A stretch of DNA of 64,000 nucleotides from Massilia sp. W12 (GCF_037300705.1 NZ_CP147776.1:2356001-2420000), one strand, 5' to 3'; counted from the stretch's first letter, positions 9,468 through 18,550 are shown. Notes: generated by a model from the letters alone, not told the origin. Numbers and translations are program-made.

Positions 9468-11051
9468 TCAAACTGCGCCTGATGGCGGCGGCGCACGCCA
9501 CAAAGCAGCGCTGGCGGTGCGCGTAATTTCCGCCTGGATGCCGGGCACGCTGCGCGCCTGCGCCCCATCAGCTCCGGCGGCGTTGACGCTTTGCACCACT
9601 TGCCCGGCTTGCGCGCGGCTGGCGAAATCGCCCAGCAAAACACCGTAACGCGCAATGCCGCCGATCTGGCTGGGATACAGCATTAAGACATGTTCAGGAT
9701 ATTTTTTCGCCAGACGCTGCAAATAAACTTGCAAATCCGCACTGCGCTTCGCTTGCACCAAACTCAGTTGCACCGTAAAACGCTGAGCGTTTTCAGGCCG
9801 CTCAAGCCAAGCCCGGCCAGCGGCCAGGGCTTGCGCCACTTCCGGCGCAAGGTCTGCCGCTGGCGTTTGCACAGCGGCGGGTGTTTGCACAGCGGCGGGT
9901 GTTTGCACAGCGGCGGGTGTTTGCACAGCGGCGGGTGTTTGCACGGCGGCGGGTGTTTGCGCAGCGGCGGGCGTTTGCACAGCAACGGGAGTTTGCACAG
10001 CGGCGGGAGTTTGCACAGCGGCGGGCGTTTGCACAGCGGCGGGCGTTTGCACAGCGGCGGGCGTTTGCACAGCGGCGGGCGTTTGCACAGCGGCGGGCGT
10101 TTGCACAGCAGGCGGCGTTTGCACCAGCGCCGGCGGAGCAGGGCGGCGCCAGCCCCAGCTTGCGGCTAAGCCCAGCGCCAGGCCCAGTCCCAGCACGCCG
10201 GCAAACAGCAAGGCCGGCGGCAACTTGCGCTTGCTGCGGGCCTGACGCGCGAAATCGGTGTCAGCAATCGCGGCGCGCATTTGTTTCACGCCAATCCTGT
10301 GGGTATTGTCAGCAAACGCCGCCAATAAAGCCTTATCCGCCAGAATATTGATGCGGCGCATAATGCCTTGCGACACCGCGCCCAGGCGCCAGAGTGCAAA
10401 TCTGGAAAACAATTGCGGCCCGCGATAGCCGGCCTGGGCCATGCGGAAAAACAGAAAATCGGCAATTTCACTGCGCGCCAGCGGCGGCACATGAAAGCTG
10501 TGGGTGATGCGCTCTTGCAATTGGCGCATATGCGGCAGCGCCAGCGCGGCGTCGAGTTCAGGCTGGCCAAACATCACGATTTGCAAGAGTTTATGGTGGG
10601 CAGTTTCCAGATTGGACATGAGGCGGATTTCTTCCAGCGTGTCATGCGACATCGCCTGCGCCTCCTCAATCAAGAGCACGGTTTGGCGGCCCTTGGCGTG
10701 GCGCGCAATCAATTCCTGCTGCAACAAGCGCAATACCTGATCGGCGCGCATGTCCTCGCACTTGATGCCCAGTTCGCTGGCGATCATATACACCACCTGC
10801 TCGCGCGCAATCGCCGGATTGGCCAGATACACCACATCGACATTGGCCGGCATTTGCGCTTCCAGCATGCGGCAGAGCATGGTTTTGCCGCTGCCAACCT
10901 CGCCGGTCACCTTGATCATGCCATCGCCCTGCGAAATCGCATACAACAGCGCATGCAAGATATCGCCGCGCTTGGCGCCGGCGTAAAAAAAGGCGGGATT
11001 GGGCGTCATGCCGAATGGAGCTTGGCTCAAACCAAAATGTGAAAAATACAT
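9468..11051 (-). CDS. mshM: MshM, ExeA-like AAA ATPase with SPOR domain
   Basis: 527 residues. AAA (GspA/ExeA-type) ATPase in the first 260 residues: Walker A GEVGSGKT near residue 46-53 and Walker B VLLIEEAQ near 125. A transmembrane helix follows (about 280-300), then a low-complexity hexapeptide array (about 15 units of A-V-Q-T-P-A, residues about 310-400) and a C-terminal SPOR-type peptidoglycan-binding domain (about 425-510). The family opens or remodels peptidoglycan so that the secretin can assemble. It is the first gene of the MSHA operon in this window; the promoter should lie in 11052-11190. The repeat array is probably length-variable. Confidence 0.85.
   Translation of the reverse strand: MYFSHFGLSQAPFGMTPNPAFFYAGAKRGDILHALLYAISQGDGMIKVTGEVGSGKTMLCRMLEAQMPANVDVVYLANPAIAREQVVYMIASELGIKCEDMRADQVLRLLQQELIARHAKGRQTVLLIEEAQAMSHDTLEEIRLMSNLETAHHKLLQIVMFGQPELDAALALPHMRQLQERITHSFHVPPLARSEIADFLFFRMAQAGYRGPQLFSRFALWRLGAVSQGIMRRINILADKALLAAFADNTHRIGVKQMRAAIADTDFARQARSKRKLPPALLFAGVLGLGLALGLAASWGWRRPAPPALVQTPPAVQTPAAVQTPAAVQTPAAVQTPAAVQTPAAVQTPAAVQTPVAVQTPAAAQTPAAVQTPAAVQTPAAVQTPAAVQTPAAVQTPAADLAPEVAQALAAGRAWLERPENAQRFTVQLSLVQAKRSADLQVYLQRLAKKYPEHVLMLYPSQIGGIARYGVLLGDFASRAQAGQVVQSVNAAGADGAQARSVPGIQAEITRTASAALWRAPPPSGAV
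9862..10122 (-). repeat. 18-bp in-frame tandem repeat in mshM
   Basis: About 15 consecutive 18-bp units of the type GCGGCGGGYGTTTGCACA (plus strand) encode Ala-Val-Gln-Thr-Pro-Ala hexapeptides linking the membrane helix and the SPOR domain. Units differ by single bases only, so copy number probably changes by slippage without breaking the frame. It is coding, not a CRISPR array: there are no unique spacers. Confidence 0.95.
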
Positions 11052-11189
11052 AATTGTGCTCTATTCAACTTTTATGGATGTCATGTTAGCGGCAAGCTGG
11101 CTGTGGCACAATCAGCCTGCTGCATCTGAACGGTTGCATGTGGCGTATTTCGCCACATTATTTTGCCGCAAATTCATGAAAGGATCGTT

Positions 11190-11453
11190 ATGCGCCATTT
11201 TTTCGCTGCCTGCAGCCTGTGCTGCCTGCTCTTGCCGCTCGCCGCCTGCAAAGGCGGTGCAGACAGCGCCAGCCCATCCGCCAACACATCAGCCGCCGCT
11301 GCCTCCGCCGCCGCGCAAATGGAAAACGTGCCCAAGGAGGTGCGCGAGACGCTGCAACAGGTGGACAAGGCGAAACAGGGTGTGCAACAGGCGCTGGACA
11401 AGGCAGAGCGCAATGCTCAGGAGATCAATCAGGCGGGGGAAAGCAAGCCGTGA
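11190..11453 (+). CDS. small lipoprotein, unknown function
   Basis: 87 residues. Starts at the ATG at 11190, preceded by GAAAGGA. The signal peptide ends in a clear lipobox (LAAC, Cys about residue 20), so it is a lipoprotein. The mature part is an Ala/Ser-rich linker followed by a charged amphipathic helix (about 45-80, rich in Glu/Gln/Lys/Ala) that may form a coiled coil. No named family is recognised. It is divergent from the msh operon and stands alone, followed by a repeat-filled gap. Confidence 0.7.
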   Translation: MRHFFAACSLCCLLLPLAACKGGADSASPSANTSAAAASAAAQMENVPKEVRETLQQVDKAKQGVQQALDKAERNAQEINQAGESKP

Positions 11454-11455
11454 TT

Positions 11456-11531
11456 CCGTTCGTGCTGAGCTTATCGAAGCACGGTTTTTCCTTACGCAAC
11501 CATGCCCTTCGACAGGCTCAGGGCGAACGGC
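11456..11531. repeat. dispersed palindromic element, copy 1
   Basis: Two inverted arms: GTGCTGAGCTTATCGAAGCAC on one side in modified form and CCTTCGACAGGCTCAGGGCG on the other, flanking a short loop. The same motif recurs at 11610-11665 and 57776-57870. This is a REP-like intergenic element widespread in proteobacteria; all copies here are outside genes. Confidence 0.8.
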
Positions 11532-11609
11532 CCCCGAAAAGCTGGAGGTCTTGTTGTGTGTGTCCATGATACTGTTCCTGCAGGGTATATCGGAGCACAT
11601 TGTTTTTTG

Positions 11610-11665
11610 CCGTTCGTGCTGAGCTTGTCGAAGCACGGTTTTTCCTTACGCAACCATGCCCATTG
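11610..11665. repeat. dispersed palindromic element, copy 2
   Basis: Repeats the left arm (CGTTCGTGCTGAGCTTGTCG) plus the loop of copy 1 nearly base for base, but the right arm is degenerate ('CATTGACAGCCTCGCC'). It lies 80 bases downstream of copy 1 in the same orientation. Confidence 0.75.
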
Positions 11666-11857
11666 ACAGCCTCGCCTGTGACGCGGCAGTATCGAAGGAT
11701 TCCTTTGCATGATCTGCCGTGATTCGGGTGCGTGCAAAGGATTGCCCGCCCGGACTGGCTGTGCCTGTCAAGTGATACGCGCATGGGTTTTCCCACCGTA
11801 TAATCGAAGGCACTGCACGCGGCGCCACGCTTTTGCCGCCTCATCTTCGAGCACACA

Positions 11858-12418
11858 ATGAACATTACCCACACACCTCAGCCCAACCGCCTGTTAGGCG
11901 ACATTCGACAAGTGATTGAGCAGGCCCGCAGCCAATTGGCGCGCCAGGTCAACCGCGCCATGGTCGAAGCGTATTGGCATATTGGACGGCTGATTGTGGA
12001 ACATGAGCAAGGCGGGGAGCAAAGGGCAGAATACGGTAAGCAGCAGTTGAAACATCTGGCCGACAAGCTGAGTTATGAATATGGCAAAGGCTTTGATGAG
12101 CGCAACTTGCGGAATATGCGCGTCTTTTATCAAAAATTTCAGATTTGGAACGCAGTGCGTACCGAATTAAGCTGGACCCACTACCGCCACCTGATCCGCA
12201 TCGACAATCCTGAGGCGCGCCGCTGGTATATGGAGGAAAGCATCAGCCAAAATTGGAGCGCGCGCACGCTGGAGCGGCAAATCGGCGTGTTGTATTACGA
12301 ACGCTTGCTCAGCAGCCACGACAAGGCCGCTGTCATGGTTGAAGCGGGAGTTGGAGCGATTGCAATTACAGCTGAGCGCAGACAAATAAGCTGGGCAGGG
12401 GAGCTTGATCTCCGGTAA
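11858..12418 (+). pseudogene. truncated YhcG-family (DUF1016) PD-(D/E)XK nuclease
   Basis: The 186 codons match the N-terminal DUF1016 domain of YhcG proteins: 'AYWHIGRLIVEHEQGG', 'YGKQQLKHLADKLS' and 'TELSWTHYRHLIRI' are typical blocks (about residues 40-135), followed by 'ISQNWSARTLERQI'. Full-length members have about 340 residues, with a C-terminal PD-(D/E)XK nuclease domain. Here similarity ends after about residue 160 and the frame stops, so the nuclease half is missing. YhcG proteins occur in mobile and defence regions. This remnant may be non-functional, or an isolated DNA-binding domain. Confidence 0.75.
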
Positions 12419-12520
12419 ACACATTAAAGCCGCGGGTGACGCGAGCGGCGACGTGCTCAAACATTCCTTGTTATTTGCCACGACTACATCCTGCCCCATC
12501 ACCAGCTGCGCAAGCGCGCC

Positions 12521-14746
12521 TCATTTGCCCGGCTTGCCGCCGGCCTCATCTGCCGCCAGGCTGTAGCCCTGCAAGTATTGCGCTTGCCTTTCGCCATGTT
12601 CTTGTTTTTCCAACAATAAAACCTGCTGCTGCGGAGCCCAGGCGGCGTGGCGCCAGTGCGCAGCGGCGGCTGTGCGCAGCTGCATTACGCTGATATTTGT
12701 GTCTTGCTGGATGTACAGAAATTGATTTTCCAGATCCATCGCGCGACCGTGGCCGAGTTCCAACAGATCCAGGCTGACGCGCGCCGGGGCGTCGTCCAAG
12801 CCATGCCATAACAGCAGGCGCTGGCCTTGTATGAGCTGCACAGTGCGAAACGGGCCGGGGCGCCATTGCGCACTGTCGGGCGCTGGCTCGGGCAGGCCGG
12901 CTTGTTGGCGCCGCAGGCTGGCGCGTGTGTGCGGAAGCGCGACTTCGCCAAACTCGTCCAGCATGGCGCGCGGCGTCAGTCCGGCATCCACTTCGCGTTC
13001 CTCTACGATGCTTTGGCGCCAGCGGCCCATGGCGTCTTGCTGATACAGGCAGAGTTGCAGCTTTTCTGCCTGACGCCAATACGCCAGCGCCTTGTCGCCC
13101 AGCCACTGCGCGCGCAATACTTGCCAGCCGGGGCGCTGTGTGATGACTTGCCGTGCCCGGCTCTCCTGCTGTGCGGCGAAAGGGCGCAGGCTCAAGCTGT
13201 CACCCTGCCAGTTGAGAAAGGCGGCGCGCGCAAATGAGGGGGTGCTGCATAGCTTGCCCTGGCGCGGGGTCGGCCATAGCGCCAGGGTTTTGCCGCTCGC
13301 CGCGTCCAGCCAATGCAAGCTGTCGCCCTGATCCAGCCACAAGCGGCCATCCGGCCCCACTCCCCAACGTTGCCAATAATGCCCGCCTGGCCCCTCTGTG
13401 CCGCCCTCTTGCTGCGGCCAGTCCAGGCAGGCGCTGTTGCGCGCGGCAGACCATGCGTTGCGCGCACTGAGCGGCAAACTCCACAGGGGCGGCGGGGCGT
13501 TAAGTTGGCGCGGCTGGCGCGCCTGCGCGCTTTCGCCCGGCAATAAGCATAGCTGCTGCGCGGACGGGGCCATTGTGCTGCTGTGCGCTGCCGCCGCAGC
13601 CGCAGCCGCGACTGCCTTGGGCAGCGCGACCTGGCGCCATGGCAGCAAAGTTTCAGGCGTGTCCCAACTCAGGGCTTGTGGCCGCCATAGCAGGCCGCCA
13701 GCGTGTCCATACAGGGCCGCTTGCATGCCTTCCAAACGCGGGTTGGATTCTGGCTGTGGCGCTGGCAAGGGCAGCGTGCTGCTGGCCAGCAGCGCGCCAG
13801 TGGCGCCGTGCAGCCAGTGCAAGTCAGCCTGCTTGCGCTTGGCGGACTTGCTCAGCACAGCCAGCCAGCCGCCCTGCGGGTCAGAGGTAAAGCCGAGCAC
13901 ATCGCCATGCGGCACAGCCAGGCGGTGCGTGCGCAGTGGGCAACTGTGCATGTCCAGCATGGCGATGCCGCCTGCGGGATGATGCCAGACAAGATGGCGC
14001 CGGTTTTGGCTGACTTGCAAGGCCCCAAAATCCAGCGCCAATTGCTGTTGTGCAAATTGCAATAGTGCGCCGCTGCGCAAGTCCCAGCGTGCGCTGTTAA
14101 GGCGCCACATTGCCGGCGCCTTGTCATCTTCTTGCTGCAAGCCCGCGCTGACGATGCGCAAAACCCGCTCGCCTTGCTCAAACTGCAAGGCCAGCACGAT
14201 GTGTTCCGCCGGCAGCTTGCGCAACAGCTTACCGCTGCCGGCCTCACTCACCGTCACATAGTTCTGCTGGCTTTGTTGCGCTAACAGCGCGCCACTTGCG
14301 CTCAGATGCAGTTTTTCAGCCACGCGCAGCACTTTCAAGGCTGTCTGATCGCCCGCAGCGGGCGGCATGGGCCTGCAGTCGCCCAATCTGCCTTGCGGAT
14401 TGCGCGGTTTGAGCGGCAGCGCCTGGGGCAGCTTGCGCAAATCGAGTAAATACAGGCAGGCGTCGCGCAAGAGCCAAACCTGCATGCCGTCGCCATGGCT
14501 GGCCAGCGCGCCGACAAAATCGCCCAGGGCCACCCGGTGGCTGGGGGCGCCGTCTTGCATCGCCTCGCGCAATAACTCACCCGCTGCATTTTGCGACAAG
14601 CGCCAGGCGCCGTCATCGCTGATCCACACAGGGCGGTAAATATGGCTGTGATCGCGTATCGCATCATCCGCCGCCGTCGGGGTGATCGCGCCAGCCGGGC
14701 TGAAAAGGAAGCTGCAGAGCAGCAGAGACAGGTAAGCAAGGCGCAT
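12521..14746 (-). CDS. secreted protein with propeller-like repeats, unknown function
   Basis: 741 residues with a signal peptide (about 1-20: LSLLLCSFLFSPAGA). The rest is made of many short beta-type segments with repeated Trp/Leu-Asp/Gly patterns ('WLLRDACLYLLDL', 'LHWLDAASGKTLALWP'), which suggests a WD40/PQQ-like beta-propeller. It is probably periplasmic. No enzyme motif or membrane anchor is evident. It is divergent from the ROCO-TIR gene, with 242 bases between the two starts. A functional link with that gene is possible but unsupported. No named family recognised. Confidence 0.6.
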   Translation of the reverse strand: MRLAYLSLLLCSFLFSPAGAITPTAADDAIRDHSHIYRPVWISDDGAWRLSQNAAGELLREAMQDGAPSHRVALGDFVGALASHGDGMQVWLLRDACLYLLDLRKLPQALPLKPRNPQGRLGDCRPMPPAAGDQTALKVLRVAEKLHLSASGALLAQQSQQNYVTVSEAGSGKLLRKLPAEHIVLALQFEQGERVLRIVSAGLQQEDDKAPAMWRLNSARWDLRSGALLQFAQQQLALDFGALQVSQNRRHLVWHHPAGGIAMLDMHSCPLRTHRLAVPHGDVLGFTSDPQGGWLAVLSKSAKRKQADLHWLHGATGALLASSTLPLPAPQPESNPRLEGMQAALYGHAGGLLWRPQALSWDTPETLLPWRQVALPKAVAAAAAAAAHSSTMAPSAQQLCLLPGESAQARQPRQLNAPPPLWSLPLSARNAWSAARNSACLDWPQQEGGTEGPGGHYWQRWGVGPDGRLWLDQGDSLHWLDAASGKTLALWPTPRQGKLCSTPSFARAAFLNWQGDSLSLRPFAAQQESRARQVITQRPGWQVLRAQWLGDKALAYWRQAEKLQLCLYQQDAMGRWRQSIVEEREVDAGLTPRAMLDEFGEVALPHTRASLRRQQAGLPEPAPDSAQWRPGPFRTVQLIQGQRLLLWHGLDDAPARVSLDLLELGHGRAMDLENQFLYIQQDTNISVMQLRTAAAAHWRHAAWAPQQQVLLLEKQEHGERQAQYLQGYSLAADEAGGKPGK

Positions 14747-14988
14747 GGGAGGGCGGAAGCTGTTGAAGTCGCATAAATTGTAGTATGAAAGGCGACGCCC
14801 ATTGCCGTCTGAAAGCAGGCCGGCGCCTGTTTGCCATGCGATGCAGCGGCGATGCGCACGCTAACCCTGTCTGGGAAGATCTCTATCCGGGTGGATGCGC
14901 TTGCTTTTGCGCATCAGGCGCAGAACGATTCTGCGCGCCTGATGGCAATGCCGGGTGCTACAATTTTGGTCAATACAGAGGGGAGACT

Positions 14989-17850
14989 ATGGAAAAGACC
15001 GGGTTGGGGGCGAAGATGACTGCGGCGCAGGGGGTTGAGTCGGATGAGCAGCTTGTGCGCAAGGCGGCTGCGGCGGCTGATCAGTTGGGGATTCGTGATG
15101 AAAATGCGCGGCAGGGCTATATTGAGGCTGTGCGACGGATTGAGGCATGTCGGCGCAAGGGCGGAACTGAACTAAATTTAAGCGGCTTAGATTTAACGCA
15201 TGTCCCGCCGGAAATCGGCCAACTTACGACGCTGACGAAACTTGACCTTACATTAAATCAACTCACAGCTTTGCCGTCGGAAATCGGGCACCTGACGGGG
15301 TTGACGCAGCTCTGCCTTGGCCACAATCAACTCACAGCCATGCAGACTGAACTCTGGCGACTGCCGGTGCTGAAGAAGCTTTACCTTCACCGTAATCAAC
15401 TCACCGTCTTGCCACCGGAAATTAGGCAACTTACTGCACTGATGGAACTTACGTTTTCCAATAATCAACTCACCGCCTTGCCGTCGGAAATCGGGAAACT
15501 GACGGCGCTGACGCGGCTTGACCTTGTCCAAAATCAACTCACCGCCTTGCCGCCGGAAATCGGACAACTGAAAGCACTGACGGTGCTTGACCTTGACCAA
15601 AATCAACTCACCGCCTTGCCGCCGGAAATCGGGCAATTGCTGCAATTGACCCACTTAAGCATTACAGATAATCGCCTGACAGCACTCCCCGCCGGCATGC
15701 AAGCCCTCACGCAGTTAAAAAGATTATGGCTGCACGACAATCCTGATCTCGGCATCCCAGCCGCCATCTTGGGCGGCAATGATTGGGGTAAAGAAGACGA
15801 GTGGGCTGACCCGAAAACCATCCTCGCCTACTATTTCGCCCGCAGCAAGGCCAGCGCCCGCCCTCTGAATGAAGTCAAACTCCTCATCGTGGGCCGGGGT
15901 GGCGCAGGCAAAACCAGCACCGTGCGGGCCCTGCAAGGAAAGCCGTTCAATAAAATCGAAAAAAGCACCGCAGGCGTTGCGCTATGCGATTTTGTCATGC
16001 CGGACTGCCAATCCGGCCCCGTCATTGCCCATGTGTGGGACTTTGCCGGGCAAGTCATCACGCACTCATTACACCAATTTTTCTTGAGCGAGCGCAGCAT
16101 CTATGTGCTGGTGCTCACCGGCCGCGAAAACAGTGAAGAAGATGATGCCGAATACTGGCTGCGTTTGATTATGGCCTTCGGTAAAGATGAACAGGGCAAT
16201 CCGCCGCCTGTCATCGTCACGCTGAACAAATGGGACGACCATGGCTGCCGCCCCAAATTAGACCGCGAAGTCTTGCAAGAGCGCTATCCCTGCATCGTCA
16301 GCTTCATTGAAACCGATTGCCACTCCAATTTTGGCATTGCTGCATTAAAGCAAACGCTCACCCAGACAACGGACAGCCTGGCGTGGGTGAGCCAAGCCTT
16401 CCCCGACGCCTGGGCCACCACCCGTGACGCCATCGTTAAAACCCGCGAACATAGCCCGCATCTGTCGTTTGCCGCCTTCCTCAGCCTGTGTGAAAGCAAT
16501 CAGATCGCGCAGTTGCAAGACCAAATCGCCTTGGCCGACATTCTGCATGTGCTTGGCATCGCGCTCAACTACCGGCGCGACCCGCGCTTGCGTGAAGCCA
16601 CCGTGCTGCAAGCCAATTGGCTGACGCACAACGTGTACGCCATGTTGCGTTTTGCCGAAACCAATACCGGCATCCTCACTTGGCAAGACCGTGAAACAGT
16701 CTTGGCCGACGAAACCGAGCCGGCCATGCGTGACTATCTGATGCAAATCATGGAGCGTTTTGAAGTCGCTTACGCTGCTGAGCATGCCGGACAAACCGTG
16801 TGGCTGCTGCCGCAAGCCTTGCCGGACAGCCAGCCCAAAGCCGCCGCCCCGCTTGCCAATAGCCAAGACGCCACCCGCCTGCGCTACAGCTATGAAGCGC
16901 TGCCCGAAGGCTTGCTGGCGCGGGCGATTGTGCGCATGCACGAGTTCATTGAAATAGAAGACGGCCAGCGCCTGCAATGGGCCAAGGGCGTGATTTTGAA
17001 TATGGACGGCGCGCGCGCCTTGCTGCGCGCCAACCCGCGTGAGCGCCAGATCACGCTGACCGTCACCGGCGAGGAACCCGCACGGCGCAAGCTGGCGGGC
17101 TTGTGCCGCAGCCATATGCGCGCCATCCATGACGACATACGCGGGCTGGCGCCGATTGAGGAAACTCAGGTAGCAGGGCGCTGGCTGGAGACTGCCGTGG
17201 TGGAGGCTGACGAAAAAGCCGGCATGCAAACCCCGCTCACCATTCCCGGCCAGGCTAGCCGCATGATCGACCCGGCTGCCGTCAACGACGCCTACAACAC
17301 AAAAGCGGCGCGCAATGCGGCATGGAAGCCCAAGGTGTTTATCAGCTACTCCAAAGCCAATGTGCGCCAGCGTGACAACCTGGTTAACCAATTACGGATT
17401 TTGGCCAATGAAGGTTTGATGGCGGCGCATTGGCATGACCGCATGATTATCCCCGGCGAAGATTGGCACGAACGCATTCAAGCCGAATTGCAAGAGGCGG
17501 ATTTAATCGTGCTCTTACTGAGCAACGATGCATTGGGTACGGAATACATCACGCAACAGGAAATCCCGCTCGCCCTCAAGCGTCACGACGCCAAGCTTGC
17601 ACACTTTGTGCCGGTGATTGTGGAAGAATGTCGCTGGACTGAGAATAAAACAGGCACAGGTTCGCAACTCAAAGATTTGAATGCGCTGCCGGAAAAAGGC
17701 AAAGCCATCAATACCTGGCGGCCAAACCAGAATGCCGGGTGGAAGAGAGTGGGCGATGGTTTGGCGCTGGTGCTGAAAGAAATTCTGGCGCAGGCGGAAA
17801 AAAGCGGCAAGCTGCGGCAGCGGCGCGAGGGTGGGTTCAGGGGGGATTGA
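14989..17850 (+). CDS. LRR-ROC-COR-TIR (ROCO) protein 1
   Basis: 953 residues from the ATG at 14989 (GAGGGGA upstream); an open frame extends further upstream without features. Order: helical lead (1-60); eight 23-residue LRRs (about 62-258); Roc GTPase with P-loop GRGGAGKTS (302-310, Lys308), switch WDFAGQ (Asp351) and NKWD (413-416); COR dimerisation domain (about 510-700, 'LHVLGIALNYRRDPRLREA'); C-terminal TIR (about 780-940, 'KVFISYSKAN', candidate catalytic Glu858). Bacterial TIR domains often cleave NAD+ in antiphage signalling. Here the LRRs would sense and the Roc-COR unit would switch; these roles are inference. The part after the LRRs is roughly 90% identical to the second ROCO gene at 40206. 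Confidence 0.9.
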   Translation: MEKTGLGAKMTAAQGVESDEQLVRKAAAAADQLGIRDENARQGYIEAVRRIEACRRKGGTELNLSGLDLTHVPPEIGQLTTLTKLDLTLNQLTALPSEIGHLTGLTQLCLGHNQLTAMQTELWRLPVLKKLYLHRNQLTVLPPEIRQLTALMELTFSNNQLTALPSEIGKLTALTRLDLVQNQLTALPPEIGQLKALTVLDLDQNQLTALPPEIGQLLQLTHLSITDNRLTALPAGMQALTQLKRLWLHDNPDLGIPAAILGGNDWGKEDEWADPKTILAYYFARSKASARPLNEVKLLIVGRGGAGKTSTVRALQGKPFNKIEKSTAGVALCDFVMPDCQSGPVIAHVWDFAGQVITHSLHQFFLSERSIYVLVLTGRENSEEDDAEYWLRLIMAFGKDEQGNPPPVIVTLNKWDDHGCRPKLDREVLQERYPCIVSFIETDCHSNFGIAALKQTLTQTTDSLAWVSQAFPDAWATTRDAIVKTREHSPHLSFAAFLSLCESNQIAQLQDQIALADILHVLGIALNYRRDPRLREATVLQANWLTHNVYAMLRFAETNTGILTWQDRETVLADETEPAMRDYLMQIMERFEVAYAAEHAGQTVWLLPQALPDSQPKAAAPLANSQDATRLRYSYEALPEGLLARAIVRMHEFIEIEDGQRLQWAKGVILNMDGARALLRANPRERQITLTVTGEEPARRKLAGLCRSHMRAIHDDIRGLAPIEETQVAGRWLETAVVEADEKAGMQTPLTIPGQASRMIDPAAVNDAYNTKAARNAAWKPKVFISYSKANVRQRDNLVNQLRILANEGLMAAHWHDRMIIPGEDWHERIQAELQEADLIVLLLSNDALGTEYITQQEIPLALKRHDAKLAHFVPVIVEECRWTENKTGTGSQLKDLNALPEKGKAINTWRPNQNAGWKRVGDGLALVLKEILAQAEKSGKLRQRREGGFRGD
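15850..17830 (+). repeat. long direct repeat, copy A (ROC-COR-TIR block)
   Basis: This coding block is closely repeated at about 43220-45225 in the same orientation, with near-identical codons through the Roc, COR and TIR regions. The repeat is long enough for homologous recombination, which would remove about 27 kb including polB and the iron-uptake genes. Confidence 0.85.
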
Positions 17851-17866
17851 TGCGGCAGATTGTTTC

Positions 17867-17949
17867 GTCTTGTTTTGACGGATAGTCTCAATACGGGCGG
17901 AAATTGCGGCAAGATTGGAGAGTGCAGTTTTGGTCCACTTAACAGCCAT
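17867..17949 (-). pseudogene. truncated ParE/RelE-family toxin start
   Basis: An ATG at 17949 overlaps the end of the RHH antitoxin gene by 11 bases, the usual order of an antitoxin-toxin pair. The product starts MAVKWTKTALSNLAAISARI, a typical ParE N-terminus (first strand and helix). Similarity is lost after about 25 residues. The frame then reads through into the antisense strand of the ROCO 1 gene end, so the remaining two thirds of the toxin are missing. The junction at about 17865 marks an old recombination or insertion boundary of the ROCO locus. Coordinates are approximate at the 3' side. Confidence 0.6.
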
Positions 17950-18184
17950 AGCGGGCAAAGAATGCATTCACTTCATGGTCGGTGGCAAACTCGCCGCGAT
18001 CTGCCTCGGCGACTGCTGCCTGAATATCCTGTATCTGCGAAACTTGGGTATCTATGTACTCATGTAATGCGGCAAGCGCAATGGAATCACGCTGTTGGCC
18101 CGTTGCTTTGCTCAATTGTTCAAGCTGCTCCGCCAAAACGTCCGGAAGTTTGAGCTTGAGCATGGGGTCGATTACGCTACTCAT
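17939..18184 (-). CDS. ribbon-helix-helix antitoxin (CopG/ParD type), orphan
   Basis: 81 residues from the ATG at 18184. The N-terminal strand 'MLKLKLPDVLAEQLEQLSKATGQQRDSIALAALHEYI', seen here as blocks of LKLKLP and SKATGQ, is a ribbon-helix-helix DNA-binding unit; the acidic C-terminus (about 55-81) would bind a toxin. Such antitoxins repress their own promoter, which should lie in 18185-18320. Its toxin gene overlaps the stop but is cut off after about 25 codons, so the antitoxin is now alone. A longer frame upstream (to 18268) is unlikely to be used. Confidence 0.7.
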   Translation of the reverse strand: MSSVIDPMLKLKLPDVLAEQLEQLSKATGQQRDSIALAALHEYIDTQVSQIQDIQAAVAEADRGEFATDHEVNAFFARYGC

Positions 18185-18550
18185 GATAGAAAATGAGGAA
18201 ATTGGCAGATATTGGCGTAAAACTAAACAGTCGTGAATTGAAGTCAACCATTTTTTCACCAACATCATACCCGCTTATTCACGCAGGCATGACAGCGTGT
18301 GGAAAAGCGATGAATTTGCTGTAGGAGCGACTTTAGTCGCGAAAACCGGCGGATGATATGTCACGGTAAATATTCGCGGCTAAAGCCGCTCCTACCTGAA
18401 TTTTGTCAATTTTGCATGCCACAAACTTGCCTGCAAATTGCTTCGCTGTTGAAGCGCTTGGGGGCGCTAATCCTTTATGCAATTGCCCCGCCAATAAATC
18501 ACCTGAGCCAGCCGTGTACAATATCCTCCGGATAAACCCCGCTTGCGCAA
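18185..18550. other. intergenic region upstream of polB
   Basis: 366 bases. It contains the antitoxin promoter region, a long palindrome (18321-18395) and about 150 bases before polB in which I see no clear -10/-35 pair and no recognisable LexA site. No gene is supported. Confidence 0.6.
18321..18395. repeat. palindromic 'GTAGGAGCGRCTTTAG' element
   Basis: A 23-base arm (GTAGGAGCGACTTTAGTCGC...) at 18321-18343 is inverted at 18373-18395, giving a hairpin with a 29-base loop. The same arm occurs alone at 30973-30995. This class of short dispersed intergenic repeat is common in GC-rich proteobacteria. Confidence 0.8.

Larger units (their letters stand above)
11454..11857. other. intergenic region with repeat elements
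   Basis: About 400 bases without a convincing gene. It holds two copies of a dispersed palindromic element (11456-11531 and 11610-11665) and an otherwise unremarkable stretch up to the start of the YhcG-like gene. Short reading frames here follow the repeats and have no recognisable products. Confidence 0.7.

Noticed and set aside
1-11051. The pilus genes as a type II secretion system
   Set aside because: Gene order M-L-N-E-G-I-J-K, the MshEN domains in the ATPase and the ExeA/SPOR-type MshM point to an MSHA-type pilus; no gspG-K set is present.
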